A stretch of 64,000 nucleotides of DNA from Dendrosporobacter quercicolus. GTDB taxonomy: Bacteria > Bacillota > Negativicutes > DSM-1736 > Dendrosporobacteraceae. The stretch spans positions 45,226-109,225 of the forward strand of contig NZ_FNHB01000012.1 in assembly GCF_900104455.1 (NCBI RefSeq), written 5' to 3'. The notes beneath the pieces were generated by a model, which saw nothing but the letters and a program-made list of their open reading frames with translations, made no database searches and had not been told where the DNA came from. The first letter of the stretch is position 1, and every line of letters begins with the position of its first letter. Positions 16,419-24,025 of this stretch are shown here, in pieces. The position numbers and the translations under genes were made by a program.

Positions 16419-17756
16419 TTACCCTACAATGACCTGCATGTACAGCCGGTCCATTACCCCTACCGGTTCCACCGGGTCGGTGACCAGCACCGAGCCTTTT
16501 TCAAGACCTTTTTCCACAACAACGTCATCGGCGTTGAAGTTCTGAATGGCCCGGATACGCTCCAGTTCTTTATGATGGTAAATGATATTGGACTTGAACG
16601 ACGCGCGGCCGATTTCATCATTGCCGACCTTACCCAGAAAGCTTTCATTAAACAATGTGGCAATGTCAATCGCGATTTGATCCAGAATGCGCACAACCTG
16701 GTTATTGCTGAAATCCTTGTTTTTCTCCACAGTGAAGCCGGTAAAGCTATTGACATCCTCCAGCACGCGAACGCTTTCCACATACTCGCCGCTGATACGC
16801 TTGCCAACACCGTGAAACACCACCTGCCCCAATTGCAGGTATTTGGCCAGTTCCGACTGTTTCAGATTCACATCCACCGTATATTCGCCGTCATAGGTGG
16901 CGTTGGTCAGGCTGGCATTAATGGCGCAGCCGGCTTCCGCTCCTCCCAGCCAGTACACCAGGCTGGCGGGTGAAGCGCCGGTGTCGGTGACATTGTTTCT
17001 GACCGAGATAACGCCCTCGTAATCGGCATTTTCCACACTATGCACGACCACCTGGAACTTCATGCCAACGTCATCGCGCATGCGCTTGGTATAAGAAATA
17101 AACAGGCTCTTAACAGTCGCTTCGGTGGACGGGCAGATCAGGATATTGAAATATTTCTGTTCGGCCAAGTCCAGAAAAGCCTGATAATCGGCGCCGGTCA
17201 CGGCCCCGTTGGCGCCGCCGGTCAGTGGCGTACCGGCTGTCGCGGTCAATTCAAAATCGCGCTTGAAGACAACATAGTCATTGTCTTGAATAGCGGCCAT
17301 GCTCGCAACCGTCTGGCGGTCAACCACCGTCTGCTCAAGATAGGTAAGAACCTCATAGCCGCCCTCCTGATCCAGGCTTTCCACAATGGAGACTTGCAAA
17401 TCGTTGCCGCGGACGCCACTGTATTTGGCTTTGGCAATGGCATTTTCAGCTCTGGCTGCGCCACTGCCATTTATTCGAAAGAAATGACCTGTCTTGAGAT
17501 GCAGGAACAGGTCGCGTAAAGGCCTCAGTTTTTCATGCGTATAGTCATAGCCAAAAATTTTCCTGCTGTCGGTCTGGAAATCGGCCTGACCAACCGTAAA
17601 GATTGCGCCTTCTACGCCCCAGTCCAGTTCGACGGGAATCGCCGCATAACCGCGGTCGGCAAAGTCGACGACCGGCCGGTTCTTACTTTTGAAATTGATA
17701 TATGCGCCCGGCAGGACCTTGTTTTGAAACATCCATATTCCACCGCCCAATGCCAT
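16419..17756 (-). CDS. Contractile tail sheath protein (XkdK-like)
   Basis: 445 residues. Seen: LPGAYINFKSKNRPVVDFAD at the N-terminus, QADFQTDSRKIFGYDYTHEK, an inserted domain, then VYWLGGAEAGCAIN near residue 265 and NEIGRASFKSNIIYH close to the C-terminus, typical of the sheath family. Presence of a sheath makes the tail contractile (myovirus/R-type) rather than flexible. It overlaps its upstream neighbour's stop by one base and has a strong GGAGGTGA site. Confidence 0.92.
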   Translation of the reverse strand: MALGGGIWMFQNKVLPGAYINFKSKNRPVVDFADRGYAAIPVELDWGVEGAIFTVGQADFQTDSRKIFGYDYTHEKLRPLRDLFLHLKTGHFFRINGSGAARAENAIAKAKYSGVRGNDLQVSIVESLDQEGGYEVLTYLEQTVVDRQTVASMAAIQDNDYVVFKRDFELTATAGTPLTGGANGAVTGADYQAFLDLAEQKYFNILICPSTEATVKSLFISYTKRMRDDVGMKFQVVVHSVENADYEGVISVRNNVTDTGASPASLVYWLGGAEAGCAINASLTNATYDGEYTVDVNLKQSELAKYLQLGQVVFHGVGKRISGEYVESVRVLEDVNSFTGFTVEKNKDFSNNQVVRILDQIAIDIATLFNESFLGKVGNDEIGRASFKSNIIYHHKELERIRAIQNFNADDVVVEKGLEKGSVLVTDPVEPVGVMDRLYMQVIVG

Positions 17757-17959
17757 TAACGCTCACCTCCGTTGATTTGTTCGTTAAGCCTGGATTGCTT
17801 GAAATTGCGGACAATTTGATTAATCTCCGTTGCTGTGTATAACTGCCCGGGCGCTAATAGCGCCGTTAAAATATCCCGGTCTGCCCGATACCGCTCCGAG
17901 ACGCATATCTGCTCCCGGGTATAGGCGGACACAGCCGGTTTTTCCGTTATTTTTGTCAT
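17756..17959 (-). CDS. Small conserved-position tail-locus protein, unknown
   Basis: 67 residues with GGAGA upstream; its stop overlaps the sheath start. It is polar, with a middle REQICVSERYRADRDILTAL helix and an end NQIVRNFKQSRLNEQ. Small proteins at this place between tail terminator and sheath are common in PBSX-type modules but have no known function. I do not recognise the family. Confidence 0.75.
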   Translation of the reverse strand: MTKITEKPAVSAYTREQICVSERYRADRDILTALLAPGQLYTATEINQIVRNFKQSRLNEQINGGER

Positions 17960-17960
17960 A

Positions 17961-18389
17961 CTAGTCTCCTTTCACCCGCTGCCGTTGGTCTAAAAATTCC
18001 ATATAGGGCGCCGGGTCTTTCAGTTTTCGGATAAATACACTGTATTTCACAAAAAAATGCAGCACACCGTCAATCAGTTGGTGCTGCATATCAGTGCCCC
18101 GGATGAGCGAGCCGTTGACCGTAATGTACTCCAGGGCCAGGAAAAGGGCTTCGCCTGCAGCGGCCGCTTCACGGGCCGGCTTGGCTGCGTCTTCCGGAAA
18201 GTAGTGAATATCAAAAGAGTATTCGCGCCGGTATCTGTCACCGAAGTTATGCGCCTCGGCGTTCATCAGATTAACGATCCAAAAGCACGGCGGGCTAAGA
18301 CCTTGTTCCGGTTCGTCGATATAGACCGGCCGGCCGGCATATTCGCCACCCAGGGCGCGGCCAATGCCGTCGATCATGTCAATGAGCAT
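17961..18389 (-). CDS. Tail terminator-like protein (DUF6838-type)
   Basis: 142 residues. It contains PPCFWIVNLMNAEAHNFGDR, RREYSFDIHYFPED and a C-terminal MQHQLIDGVLHFFVKYSVFI. This is the pattern of small tail-completion proteins that precede the sheath gene in contractile Firmicutes tails. Such a protein caps the tube end. In a headless particle it is the outermost component on that side. GGGGA lies upstream of the ATG. Confidence 0.75.
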   Translation of the reverse strand: MLIDMIDGIGRALGGEYAGRPVYIDEPEQGLSPPCFWIVNLMNAEAHNFGDRYRREYSFDIHYFPEDAAKPAREAAAAGEALFLALEYITVNGSLIRGTDMQHQLIDGVLHFFVKYSVFIRKLKDPAPYMEFLDQRQRVKGD

Positions 18390-18505
18390 GAAAATCCCCT
18401 TTCTTGATCTATTGTCCCCTTAGCTCTTTTCAGCCAGTTCAGCTGCGATGCAATTGTTAATCCGTACGCAGCACGACCGGCCTGCCATTCAGCCAGATCA
18501 TACAG
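18374..18505 (-). CDS. Possible small gene with CTG start, upstream of tail terminator
   Basis: A 43-codon frame with protein-like content (YDLAEWQAGRAAYGLTIASQ, then LNWLKRAKG) starts at a CTG 4-5 bases after GGGAGGTG and overlaps the next gene's start. There is no ATG in frame. It could be a small gene with a non-standard start or a remnant of a neck gene disrupted by an indel. Confidence 0.3.
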   Translation of the reverse strand: MYDLAEWQAGRAAYGLTIASQLNWLKRAKGTIDQERGFSCSLT

Positions 18506-18722
18506 TCATCACCTCCCGTTTGGGGTACGCTTTTACCTGCCTGCTGTCGACTAATTACCAGCAAAGCTAGCAGAGGCGTCCCTAATCATAAACATTTTTC
18601 AACTCCCTTCTCCTTACTATAATGCTTTGATGTGAGTGAGGCCGCTGGAGCTCTTCTTCATCCCAGGCTCTCACTAATGTCATACTATCACAGAAAAGCG
18701 GGGGTTTTAGTCCCCCTCTAAA
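18390..18722 (-). other. Leader of the tail operon with only tiny frames
   Basis: This stretch separates the presumed late regulator from the first tail gene, where portal and head genes would sit in a full phage. It holds no sizeable gene. A 14-codon frame behind AAGGAGAAGGGAG (18551-18595), a 33-codon frame without a ribosome site (18582-18683), and the CTG frame above are the only candidates. GGGGG-ACTAAAA-CCCCC near its right end is a small stem just after the regulator gene and may end that transcript. A late promoter must lie here or further right, but none stands out. Confidence 0.5.
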
Positions 18723-19205
18723 CTAAAACTTGCAATTTAGAATTGCTGCTATCCTTACGGCCAGCCCAACAATTTCATACCACATTTCCCTGATCTTGTT
18801 CTCCGCCGGACACTCTCCCGTAAGCTCGCCAAATCGCTGCTGCACCGGCGCAATCCAGCCTGGCCGGCCTCCGTCCGGCGACATGTAAAACCGGCATTCC
18901 TGGCGCAGTTCAAGCAATTGCCGCTTTTTAGGGCCGATAATAGCCTGTACACTCTCGACCACCCGCAGCCACCTGGCCGTGTCCGATGCATCATGCTCCG
19001 CCAGTTTGCAAACCATGCTTTCCACCGGCTTTCCAGGAAGCGATGAACGGCTGCCGCCAATGTTTTCATGCCTCTCCCCGGTACTGCTGAGCATTTCCTC
19101 ACGGCGTTCATCGTAGCTGCGCTTGCGTGCCCGATAATAGATCAGCCAGTTTGCCGCCACTTGATTTTCTTTTTTCATTTGCGCTTTAATGTCTACTGCC
19201 TGCAT
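18723..19205 (-). CDS. Candidate late-operon regulator (ArpU/RinA-like layout)
   Basis: 160 residues from the ATG with GGAGGGG 7 bases upstream. The protein is basic and helical: KKENQVAANWLIYYRARKRS, ARWLRVVESVQAIIGPKKRQ, and a closing NKIREMWYEIVGLAVRIAAI. Length, charge and position (between lysis-control genes and the tail operon, same strand) recall ArpU/RinA-type late-gene activators of Firmicutes phages, but I see no decisive motif. It is transcribed away from the repressor. Confidence 0.45.
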   Translation of the reverse strand: MQAVDIKAQMKKENQVAANWLIYYRARKRSYDERREEMLSSTGERHENIGGSRSSLPGKPVESMVCKLAEHDASDTARWLRVVESVQAIIGPKKRQLLELRQECRFYMSPDGGRPGWIAPVQQRFGELTGECPAENKIREMWYEIVGLAVRIAAILNCKF

Positions 19206-19226
19206 TTCATTACCCCTCCTCCACAA

Positions 19227-19646
19227 AGTCTAGCAGAGCGATCAGCGTCGCTCCTTTTTTCGGGCTGTTTCGCTATTTATGAATAATCGTCCCAGGAAGA
19301 AATAAACCTCGCCTTATCTGAAAACAATTGCCTATTTGGTGACTAAAGTTTCAAAAAAATTTGGCAATGCTAAGAGGTCTGGTCAAAGCATTTAATCAGT
19401 AACAGCAGGTTCCTTTAAGCCGTTTCTATATACTGACGGCGCTGCTCCATGTTCCTTTGCCATTTCCGCCGTGGAATCATATTTCTATAAATAACATTTG
19501 TTATCCAATCGGTGACAAAAGTATCGTAACATTTGTTGTTTTTCTTGTCAACTATTCGGTAACATTTATATCATCAGCTAATTTTGTATTGATTTTGGTG
19601 ACAAAAAATGCTATTCTTAATCTACTTTATTGCATGAGGGGATTTT
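19227..19646. promoter_or_regulatory. Divergent control region with repeated operators
   Basis: Three sites of one pattern lie about 34 bases apart: ATAACATTTGTTAT (19491-19504, a perfect inverted repeat with a 2-base centre), GTAACATTTGTTGT (19526-19539) and GTAACATTTATATC (19559-19572). GGTGACAAAA motifs occur between them. A plausible repressor promoter follows: TTGATT, 17 bases, TATTCT (19589-19617). This has the layout of a phage lysogeny switch, presumably bound by the adjacent HTH repressor. Confidence 0.6.
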
Positions 19647-20132
19647 ATGATATTAACATTTGGTGATAAGTTAAAGAAAATTCGAACTGAGCGGAATATG
19701 TCTCAAGAAGAGTTAGGCGAATTGCTGGGCACATCCAAACAGGTAATCAGCCGCTATGAAACCAACCAAAGAACCCCTAAAATTACAGTTGTAGAAGAGT
19801 ACGCAAGAAAATTAAATGTTCCTTTGGAATATTTAGTAAATCATTCTATACCTGAAATCTCAGGGATTTCACAATTAAAGACTACAACACCCCCCGCCAC
19901 CCCCAACCCGCTTCCGCCCCTCACCGCCAAAGACGAAAGAAGTATCAAAAAACGCCTTGAGTCTATCCTGACCGATCTAACGCCGGGCAACAGCGGCCTT
20001 GCCTATTATGACGGAGACGAGCCAATGTCAGACGAAGACAAGGAACTCCTTCGTATCTCCCTTGAAAATACTATACGTTTAGCTAAACAGATGGCAAAAC
20101 AAAAATTCACTCCAAAAAAATATCGGAAATAG
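19647..20132 (+). CDS. XRE-family HTH repressor of the tail locus
   Basis: 161 residues. Residues about 8-62 form a cI/Xre helix-turn-helix (LKKIRTERNMSQEELGELLG, then ISRYETNQRTPK). A proline-rich linker and an acidic helical C-terminus follow, without the Ser-Lys self-cleavage motifs of LexA/CI. Together with the next gene, an ImmA-type metalloprotease, it suggests control by proteolysis, as for ImmR/ImmA of ICEBs1. It faces away from the tail genes. Confidence 0.85.
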   Translation: MILTFGDKLKKIRTERNMSQEELGELLGTSKQVISRYETNQRTPKITVVEEYARKLNVPLEYLVNHSIPEISGISQLKTTTPPATPNPLPPLTAKDERSIKKRLESILTDLTPGNSGLAYYDGDEPMSDEDKELLRISLENTIRLAKQMAKQKFTPKKYRK

Positions 20133-20155
20133 CCTCACGGGAGGGCTTCTGTATA

Positions 20156-20575
20156 ATGATAAAAAATATTGTAGTGGAACTAGTGAAGAAGTATAAAACC
20201 AATTGTCCATTCGCACTGGCAAAAGAATTGAACATCAATATTACCTATGAACCTTTAGGCCAAACAATGGGCTATTACACTAAGGATTTCCGGATTAAAT
20301 TCATTCACATCAACCAGCATCTTATAAAAAAAGAACGCATATTCACCTGCGCTCATGAGCTGGGCCACGCTGTTGTACACACCAATGTCAACACGCCATT
20401 CTTAAAACGTCATACACTGTTTTCCGTAGCAAAAATCGAGCGAGAGGCCAATACCTTTGCCGTAGAGCTTTTGCTGCCTGACAGTACATTGCAGGAATAT
20501 CAGGAAGCCTCTTTATATACTTTGGCCGATATCGCGGGAATACCAAAGAAATTGGCTGAACTAAAAAAATTTTAA
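20156..20575 (+). CDS. ImmA/IrrE-family metallopeptidase
   Basis: 139 residues. The zinc site H67-E68-L69-G70-H71 is present in CAHELGHAVVH, followed by KIEREANTFAVELLLPDS, which carries the third ligand region of the family. The C-terminus (SLYTLADIAGIPKKLAELKK) is typical. Such proteases cleave the partner repressor upon DNA damage or cell signals. The gene starts 23 bases after the repressor and is probably co-transcribed. Confidence 0.88.
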   Translation: MIKNIVVELVKKYKTNCPFALAKELNINITYEPLGQTMGYYTKDFRIKFIHINQHLIKKERIFTCAHELGHAVVHTNVNTPFLKRHTLFSVAKIEREANTFAVELLLPDSTLQEYQEASLYTLADIAGIPKKLAELKKF

Positions 20576-20608
20576 CCGCTCAAACCAAACATATGTACGA
20601 TAAAAATT

Positions 20609-20800
20609 ATTTATCTGACGATATGCGCCGCTATTTACCCTCGTTATTCATCAAACAATCAGCGTGAGGAGTCTATTTCAGCTCAGCTTCGTGGGGACTA
20701 TTGCCACGCTAAGAAATATGCCATCGTCAACGAATATACGATGAAGCCAAGACTGGACGCAATGATGACCGCCCCGGATACTAGACCATGCTTAGGGACG
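20609..20800 (+). pseudogene. N-terminal remnant of a large serine recombinase
   Basis: One frame reads AAIYPRYSSNNQREESISAQ and then LRGDYCHAKKYAIVNEYT, the well-known start of large serine recombinases (Y-x-R-x-S-S-x-x-Q with catalytic Ser). It has no start codon and the sequence loses resemblance after about 60 residues; the rest of the roughly 500-residue gene is gone. It may be the vestige of the element's integrase. Confidence 0.65.
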
Positions 20801-21306
20801 TGCAAGCCGTTTTTTTTGATTTTTTGCGCCGCATCTTCGAAAGGCTACCGGCTTTCCTTTTGATTTTGCCGCTATTCTTCTTGAAATTCGATTTTTGATG
20901 CCTTAGCACACTGAAGTGTTCGTCTTTTCGCACAGCCTGACGTTCCTTTTTTGGCACTTTTATTTATCTTGCACAGTATAAGTGCGGAAACGATTTCAAT
21001 GAATCGCCTCCGAAGAAGAACAGCGCAAAACATCTGCTGCCTCCTTGCCAGTCATTATTGCGAGCGACAAAGATATTTAACACTTAATGCACAGTGACAA
21101 AAAAGGTCCGGCTCTATTATCTTTCAGGTTTTCAGTTCTGAGATCGCCTGCGATCGTTGGTAAAACCATATTACGGATTCGAACGGTGAGGCCATTGCTT
21201 CGTGTCATTCATTTAATCTCCAGCTTATCTTACTTTAAACTTTCATGTGTCAACACCCCCGTCCCCTTGACACATTTCGTATATCCCCGTTCATTATATT
21301 TTTAGA
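20801..21306. other. Gene-free, degraded stretch
   Basis: No convincing frame, RNA or operator. Stretches read like decayed coding DNA with many stops. It lies between the recombinase remnant and the right copy of the flanking direct repeat, consistent with decay of the element's former integration module. Confidence 0.5.
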
Positions 21307-21512
21307 ACCGACATAGCCAAGGACTCTATCTAAGTTATGTTTTCCTGTATATCGGCTCTCATTATTTATCCGTACACCCAATGAGCGATTTCTGCAGATA
21401 TCTTTATTGAGTGTACAGATGGATATTTACTGACAGTTCCAACCCCGGCCCCTACTATCCACAGCAGTCGCTCACGCTTTCGATCGGACTTTTCTTTGTC
21501 AAGCAAATAAAA
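21307..21512. repeat. Direct repeat, right copy (partner at 431-699)
   Basis: It matches the left copy from CCGACATAGCCAAGGACTCT through the shared TTTATCCGTACA element to the coding end of the membrane-protein gene (RERLLWIVG in the minus frame), with an internal deletion of about 70 bases. It is orphaned here, with no complete gene attached. Confidence 0.75.
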
Positions 21513-21529
21513 AGCCCAACTAGCTAAAC

Positions 21530-21584
21530 GGGACTCATGGGGACGGTTCTCTTGAAGAGGGACTCGTGGGGACGGTTCTCTTGA
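21530..21584. repeat. Two tandem 26-base units with GGGGACGGTTCTCTTGA core
   Basis: Units at 21530-21555 and 21559-21584 differ at one base (GGGACTC, A or G, TGGGGACGGTTCTCTTGA) and are separated by AGA. The GGGGACGGTTCTC core resembles sequences often seen next to REP-associated tyrosine transposases in Firmicutes. No transposase is present here. Confidence 0.6.
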
Positions 21585-21808
21585 GTCAATATTTATATTT
21601 TCAACCAAGTTATATAATCTTTACCATAAAAAATACAAAAACCCTGCTATTTTAACAAAATTCAGAAGAATCCTTTTTAAGTTTTAAACGTATTTTTCTC
21701 CTACATAACCATCCTAAATATAAGTAAAAATCAATTTTGTAACTAAGCAAAGAAGCTTCCAGACTTTGCTGGTGGAGCCACCCGAACCCTACCAAAACTA
21801 AACATAGC

Positions 21809-21833
21809 AAAAAACCCGCGAAATTCACGGGTT
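21809..21833 (-). terminator. ssrA terminator
   Basis: AACCCG pairs with CGGGTT and is followed by a run of T on the minus strand, about 22 bases after the CCA end of the tmRNA. Confidence 0.75.
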
Positions 21834-21854
21834 CAATTCATTTCCGGATTTGAT

Positions 21855-22201
21855 TGGTGGAGGCGAGGAGAATCGAACTCCTGTCCAAAAGCATTGTCAC
21901 ATAAGCTTCTCCGAGCGCATTCTGTGCTTTAGATTTCGCGCCATTGACGCCCACAGACAGGCTTCGCTGGTGCTATCTCGATAAAGTTTCCCAGTCGGCT
22001 CTCCGAGAATTGAGCCTCAGGTATCCCGCTAAGTGACGTCCTATCCCGCCCCGCAGGAAGAGGGAGAGTAGAACGTTAGCATTAAGCTGCTAAAGCGTAA
22101 TCTTCGTTTGCGTTTACAATTTTCCACCGTCTTGACGGGCTGATGGAACCCCGGCTCGCTACCTATGCTACAACTACCCCTGTCGAAACCATTACGCCCC
22201 C
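21855..22201 (-). ncRNA. ssrA: tmRNA (transfer-messenger RNA)
   Basis: A 347-base gene with both tRNA-like ends: 5' GGGGGCGTAATGGTTTCGAC and 3' ending TTCGATTCTCC, then CGCCTCC and encoded ACCA. The acceptor stem GGGGGCG pairs with CGCCTCC. The tag frame (22082-22111) begins at GCA and reads ANEDYALAA-stop, with the usual LAA degradation end. It rescues stalled ribosomes with SmpB, encoded nearby at 23388-23858. The 3' end faces the phage-derived region, a frequent integration site. Confidence 0.96.
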
Positions 22202-22265
22202 GAATAAAAACGCTAAACAAGTTAGTTTGAAACTATCAAGATACGCTTGCTTAATAGTAACATAT

Positions 22266-22293
22266 ATTATACCATAAATACAACAACAATCAA
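22266..22293 (-). promoter_or_regulatory. Probable ssrA promoter
   Basis: On the minus strand: TTGATT, 16 bases, TATAAT. A start point would fall about 55-60 bases before the mature 5' end, consistent with a processed precursor. Confidence 0.65.
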
Positions 22294-22411
22294 TCTGTAC
22301 TTTTTGCCAGTACAAATACCACTTGCACAATCGAACGCCTTCCCATATATTAGAGTAGTGAGTGCGATTGAAGCGTTCATCTATGTTCCAGCTAGTTAAT
22401 TCCGGAACAGC

Positions 22412-22451
22412 CGCTCGTATTCCCCCGCTAAGGAGGATAACGAGCGGTTTA
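22412..22451 (+). other. Hairpin upstream of the EamA transporter gene
   Basis: CCGCTCGT pairs with ACGAGCGG, with partly pairing inner arms, followed by TTTAGTCTTGTT. It may be a terminator or attenuator 40 bases before the transporter start. The other bases between the ssrA promoter and this hairpin show no gene. Confidence 0.45.
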
Positions 22452-22488
22452 GTCTTGTTAAAAAATTCTCAGAATCGAGGTTCAAACC

Positions 22489-23385
22489 ATGTCGGCGCAA
22501 CATAAGGGTACTTTGCTGGTATTAGCGTCCGCTGCCGGGTTTGCCACACTAGCTATTTTTATCAAAGTGGCTTACCTAGCCGGGGCCAACAGTGTAACAG
22601 TTTTAGCCATGCGGTTTATGCTGGCGGCCTTCCTGCTCTGGCCCATTCTAAAATTACGGAATATATCCGTGCATATTGACGCCAAAACAAGGCTACGGCT
22701 TTGTCTGCTGGGCGCCCTCGGCTATGGCACCATGTCAGCCTGCTTTGCGGTTTCAATAGAATACGTGCCGGTGCCGCTGGCAGCGCTGCTGCTTTATACC
22801 TATCCGGCTCTGGTTACCCTGTTGTCCTTTGCCATTGGCGATGAACAAATCACCTGGTATAAAAGCCTTGCTTTAACCATCTGTTTCACCGGCCTTGTTT
22901 TAATCTTGGGCGTATCCTCTGGCGGGGTTAATCCGATTGGCATTATGCTCGGTTTAAGTGCGGCCGTCCTTTATTCCGGTTATATCGTCATCGGCAACCG
23001 CCTGTTAAAAAACATTCATCCATTGGTGGCGACAATGTATGTCTGTTCCGCCGCCGGCGCCGCTTTTACCGCCATTGGCTTGTTCCAGAGCAGCCTGATC
23101 CTCGCGCTGCCGCCGCTTGGCTGGCTGGCGCTGGCGGGCATCGCGGTACTTGGCACGATTGTCGGTATACTGTTCTTTTTTGCAGGCCTCAGTCTCATTG
23201 GCGCTGCCAATGCCTCCATTATCAGCACCACCGAACCACTGATTACCGTGTTACTGTCGGCAGCTTTGCTGGGCGACAGCATTTCACTGCTCCAGGCCCT
23301 GGGCGGGATGCTCATTATCGCCAGTGTAATTATTCTGCAGCTCAGGAGCCGCCCGGCAATTGCCCATAGCAATGACTTTCGCTGA
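22489..23385 (+). CDS. EamA/DMT-family transporter
   Basis: 298 residues with ten predicted membrane helices in two five-helix EamA repeats (first about 8-138, second about 150-290). Seen: GFATLAIFIKVAY, MRFMLAAFLLWPI, and in the second half IISTTEPLITVLLSAALLG. Members export metabolites such as amino acids; substrate unknown. The gene is convergent with smpB, separated by 2 bases. Confidence 0.88.
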   Translation: MSAQHKGTLLVLASAAGFATLAIFIKVAYLAGANSVTVLAMRFMLAAFLLWPILKLRNISVHIDAKTRLRLCLLGALGYGTMSACFAVSIEYVPVPLAALLLYTYPALVTLLSFAIGDEQITWYKSLALTICFTGLVLILGVSSGGVNPIGIMLGLSAAVLYSGYIVIGNRLLKNIHPLVATMYVCSAAGAAFTAIGLFQSSLILALPPLGWLALAGIAVLGTIVGILFFFAGLSLIGAANASIISTTEPLITVLLSAALLGDSISLLQALGGMLIIASVIILQLRSRPAIAHSNDFR

Positions 23386-23387
23386 TA

Positions 23388-23858
23388 TTACCCCCTCTGG
23401 CGTTCCCGGAAGGCCCGGTCCATTTCCCGCTTGGCGTCGCGTTCGGCAAGATCCTGGCGTTTATCGTAATTTTTCTTGCCGGACGCCAGCGCTAGTTCCA
23501 GCTTGGCTTTACCACGGCTAAAGTAAAGCTTGATCGGCACCAGGGCATAGCCCTTTTCCCTGGTCTTGCCGAAAAGCTTCATAATCTCAACTTTATGCAG
23601 CAGCAGCTTTCTGGTTCGGAGCGGCTCATGATTGAACTGATTGCCCTGCTCGTATGGACTGATGTGCAGATTGTGAAGCATCATTTCACCATTTTCAATC
23701 CGGGCGTAGCTGTCCTTTAAATTGGCTTTTCCGGCCCGCAGCGACTTGACTTCAGTGCCGGTCAGCACCAAACCGGTTTCATAGGTCTCATGAATATGAT
23801 AATCATGGCGTGCTTTGCGATTCTCGGCCACTATTTTAATTGCTGTTCCTTTTTCCAT
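23388..23858 (-). CDS. smpB: SsrA-binding protein SmpB
   Basis: 156 residues, the usual size. Family signatures: [40 protein letters not shown], and a basic C-terminal tail ([20 protein letters not shown]). It binds the tRNA-like domain of tmRNA and delivers it to stalled ribosomes. The order rnr-smpB-ssrA is conserved in Firmicutes. Confidence 0.95.
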   Translation of the reverse strand: MEKGTAIKIVAENRKARHDYHIHETYETGLVLTGTEVKSLRAGKANLKDSYARIENGEMMLHNLHISPYEQGNQFNHEPLRTRKLLLHKVEIMKLFGKTREKGYALVPIKLYFSRGKAKLELALASGKKNYDKRQDLAERDAKREMDRAFRERQRG

Positions 23859-23988
23859 TCTTTCACCTCACCGGCTGATAATTCAGCCGTCTATATTCAA
23901 TTTATTATACCAAATGTCAGCCAGCCGGACAATGCACGCTGTCTCCATTGCCCAGCTCTTTGCGCATGCGTCAATGTCCTTGCATTAT

Positions 23989-24022
23989 TAAACGCCTGCC
24001 CGGAATCAGCGGGCAGGCGTTT
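23989..24022. terminator. Stem-loop between rnr and smpB
   Basis: AAACGCCTGCCCG pairs perfectly with CGGGCAGGCGTTT over a 7-base loop, just after the rnr stop. There is only a weak T run, so it may serve as a processing or stabilising hairpin. Confidence 0.6.
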
Positions 24023-24025
24023 GCG

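Noticed and set aside
21366..21608. 80-residue frame on the minus strand near the ssrA terminator
   Set aside because: It is the degraded 3' end of the membrane-protein gene joined to unrelated repeat sequence, so it is not a gene.
21748..21785. TGGTGGAGCCACCCGAACCC resembling a tRNA 3' end
   Set aside because: It lacks a T-loop pair and the rest of a tRNA; similarity to the tmRNA end is only a few bases, so I do not call an attachment site.
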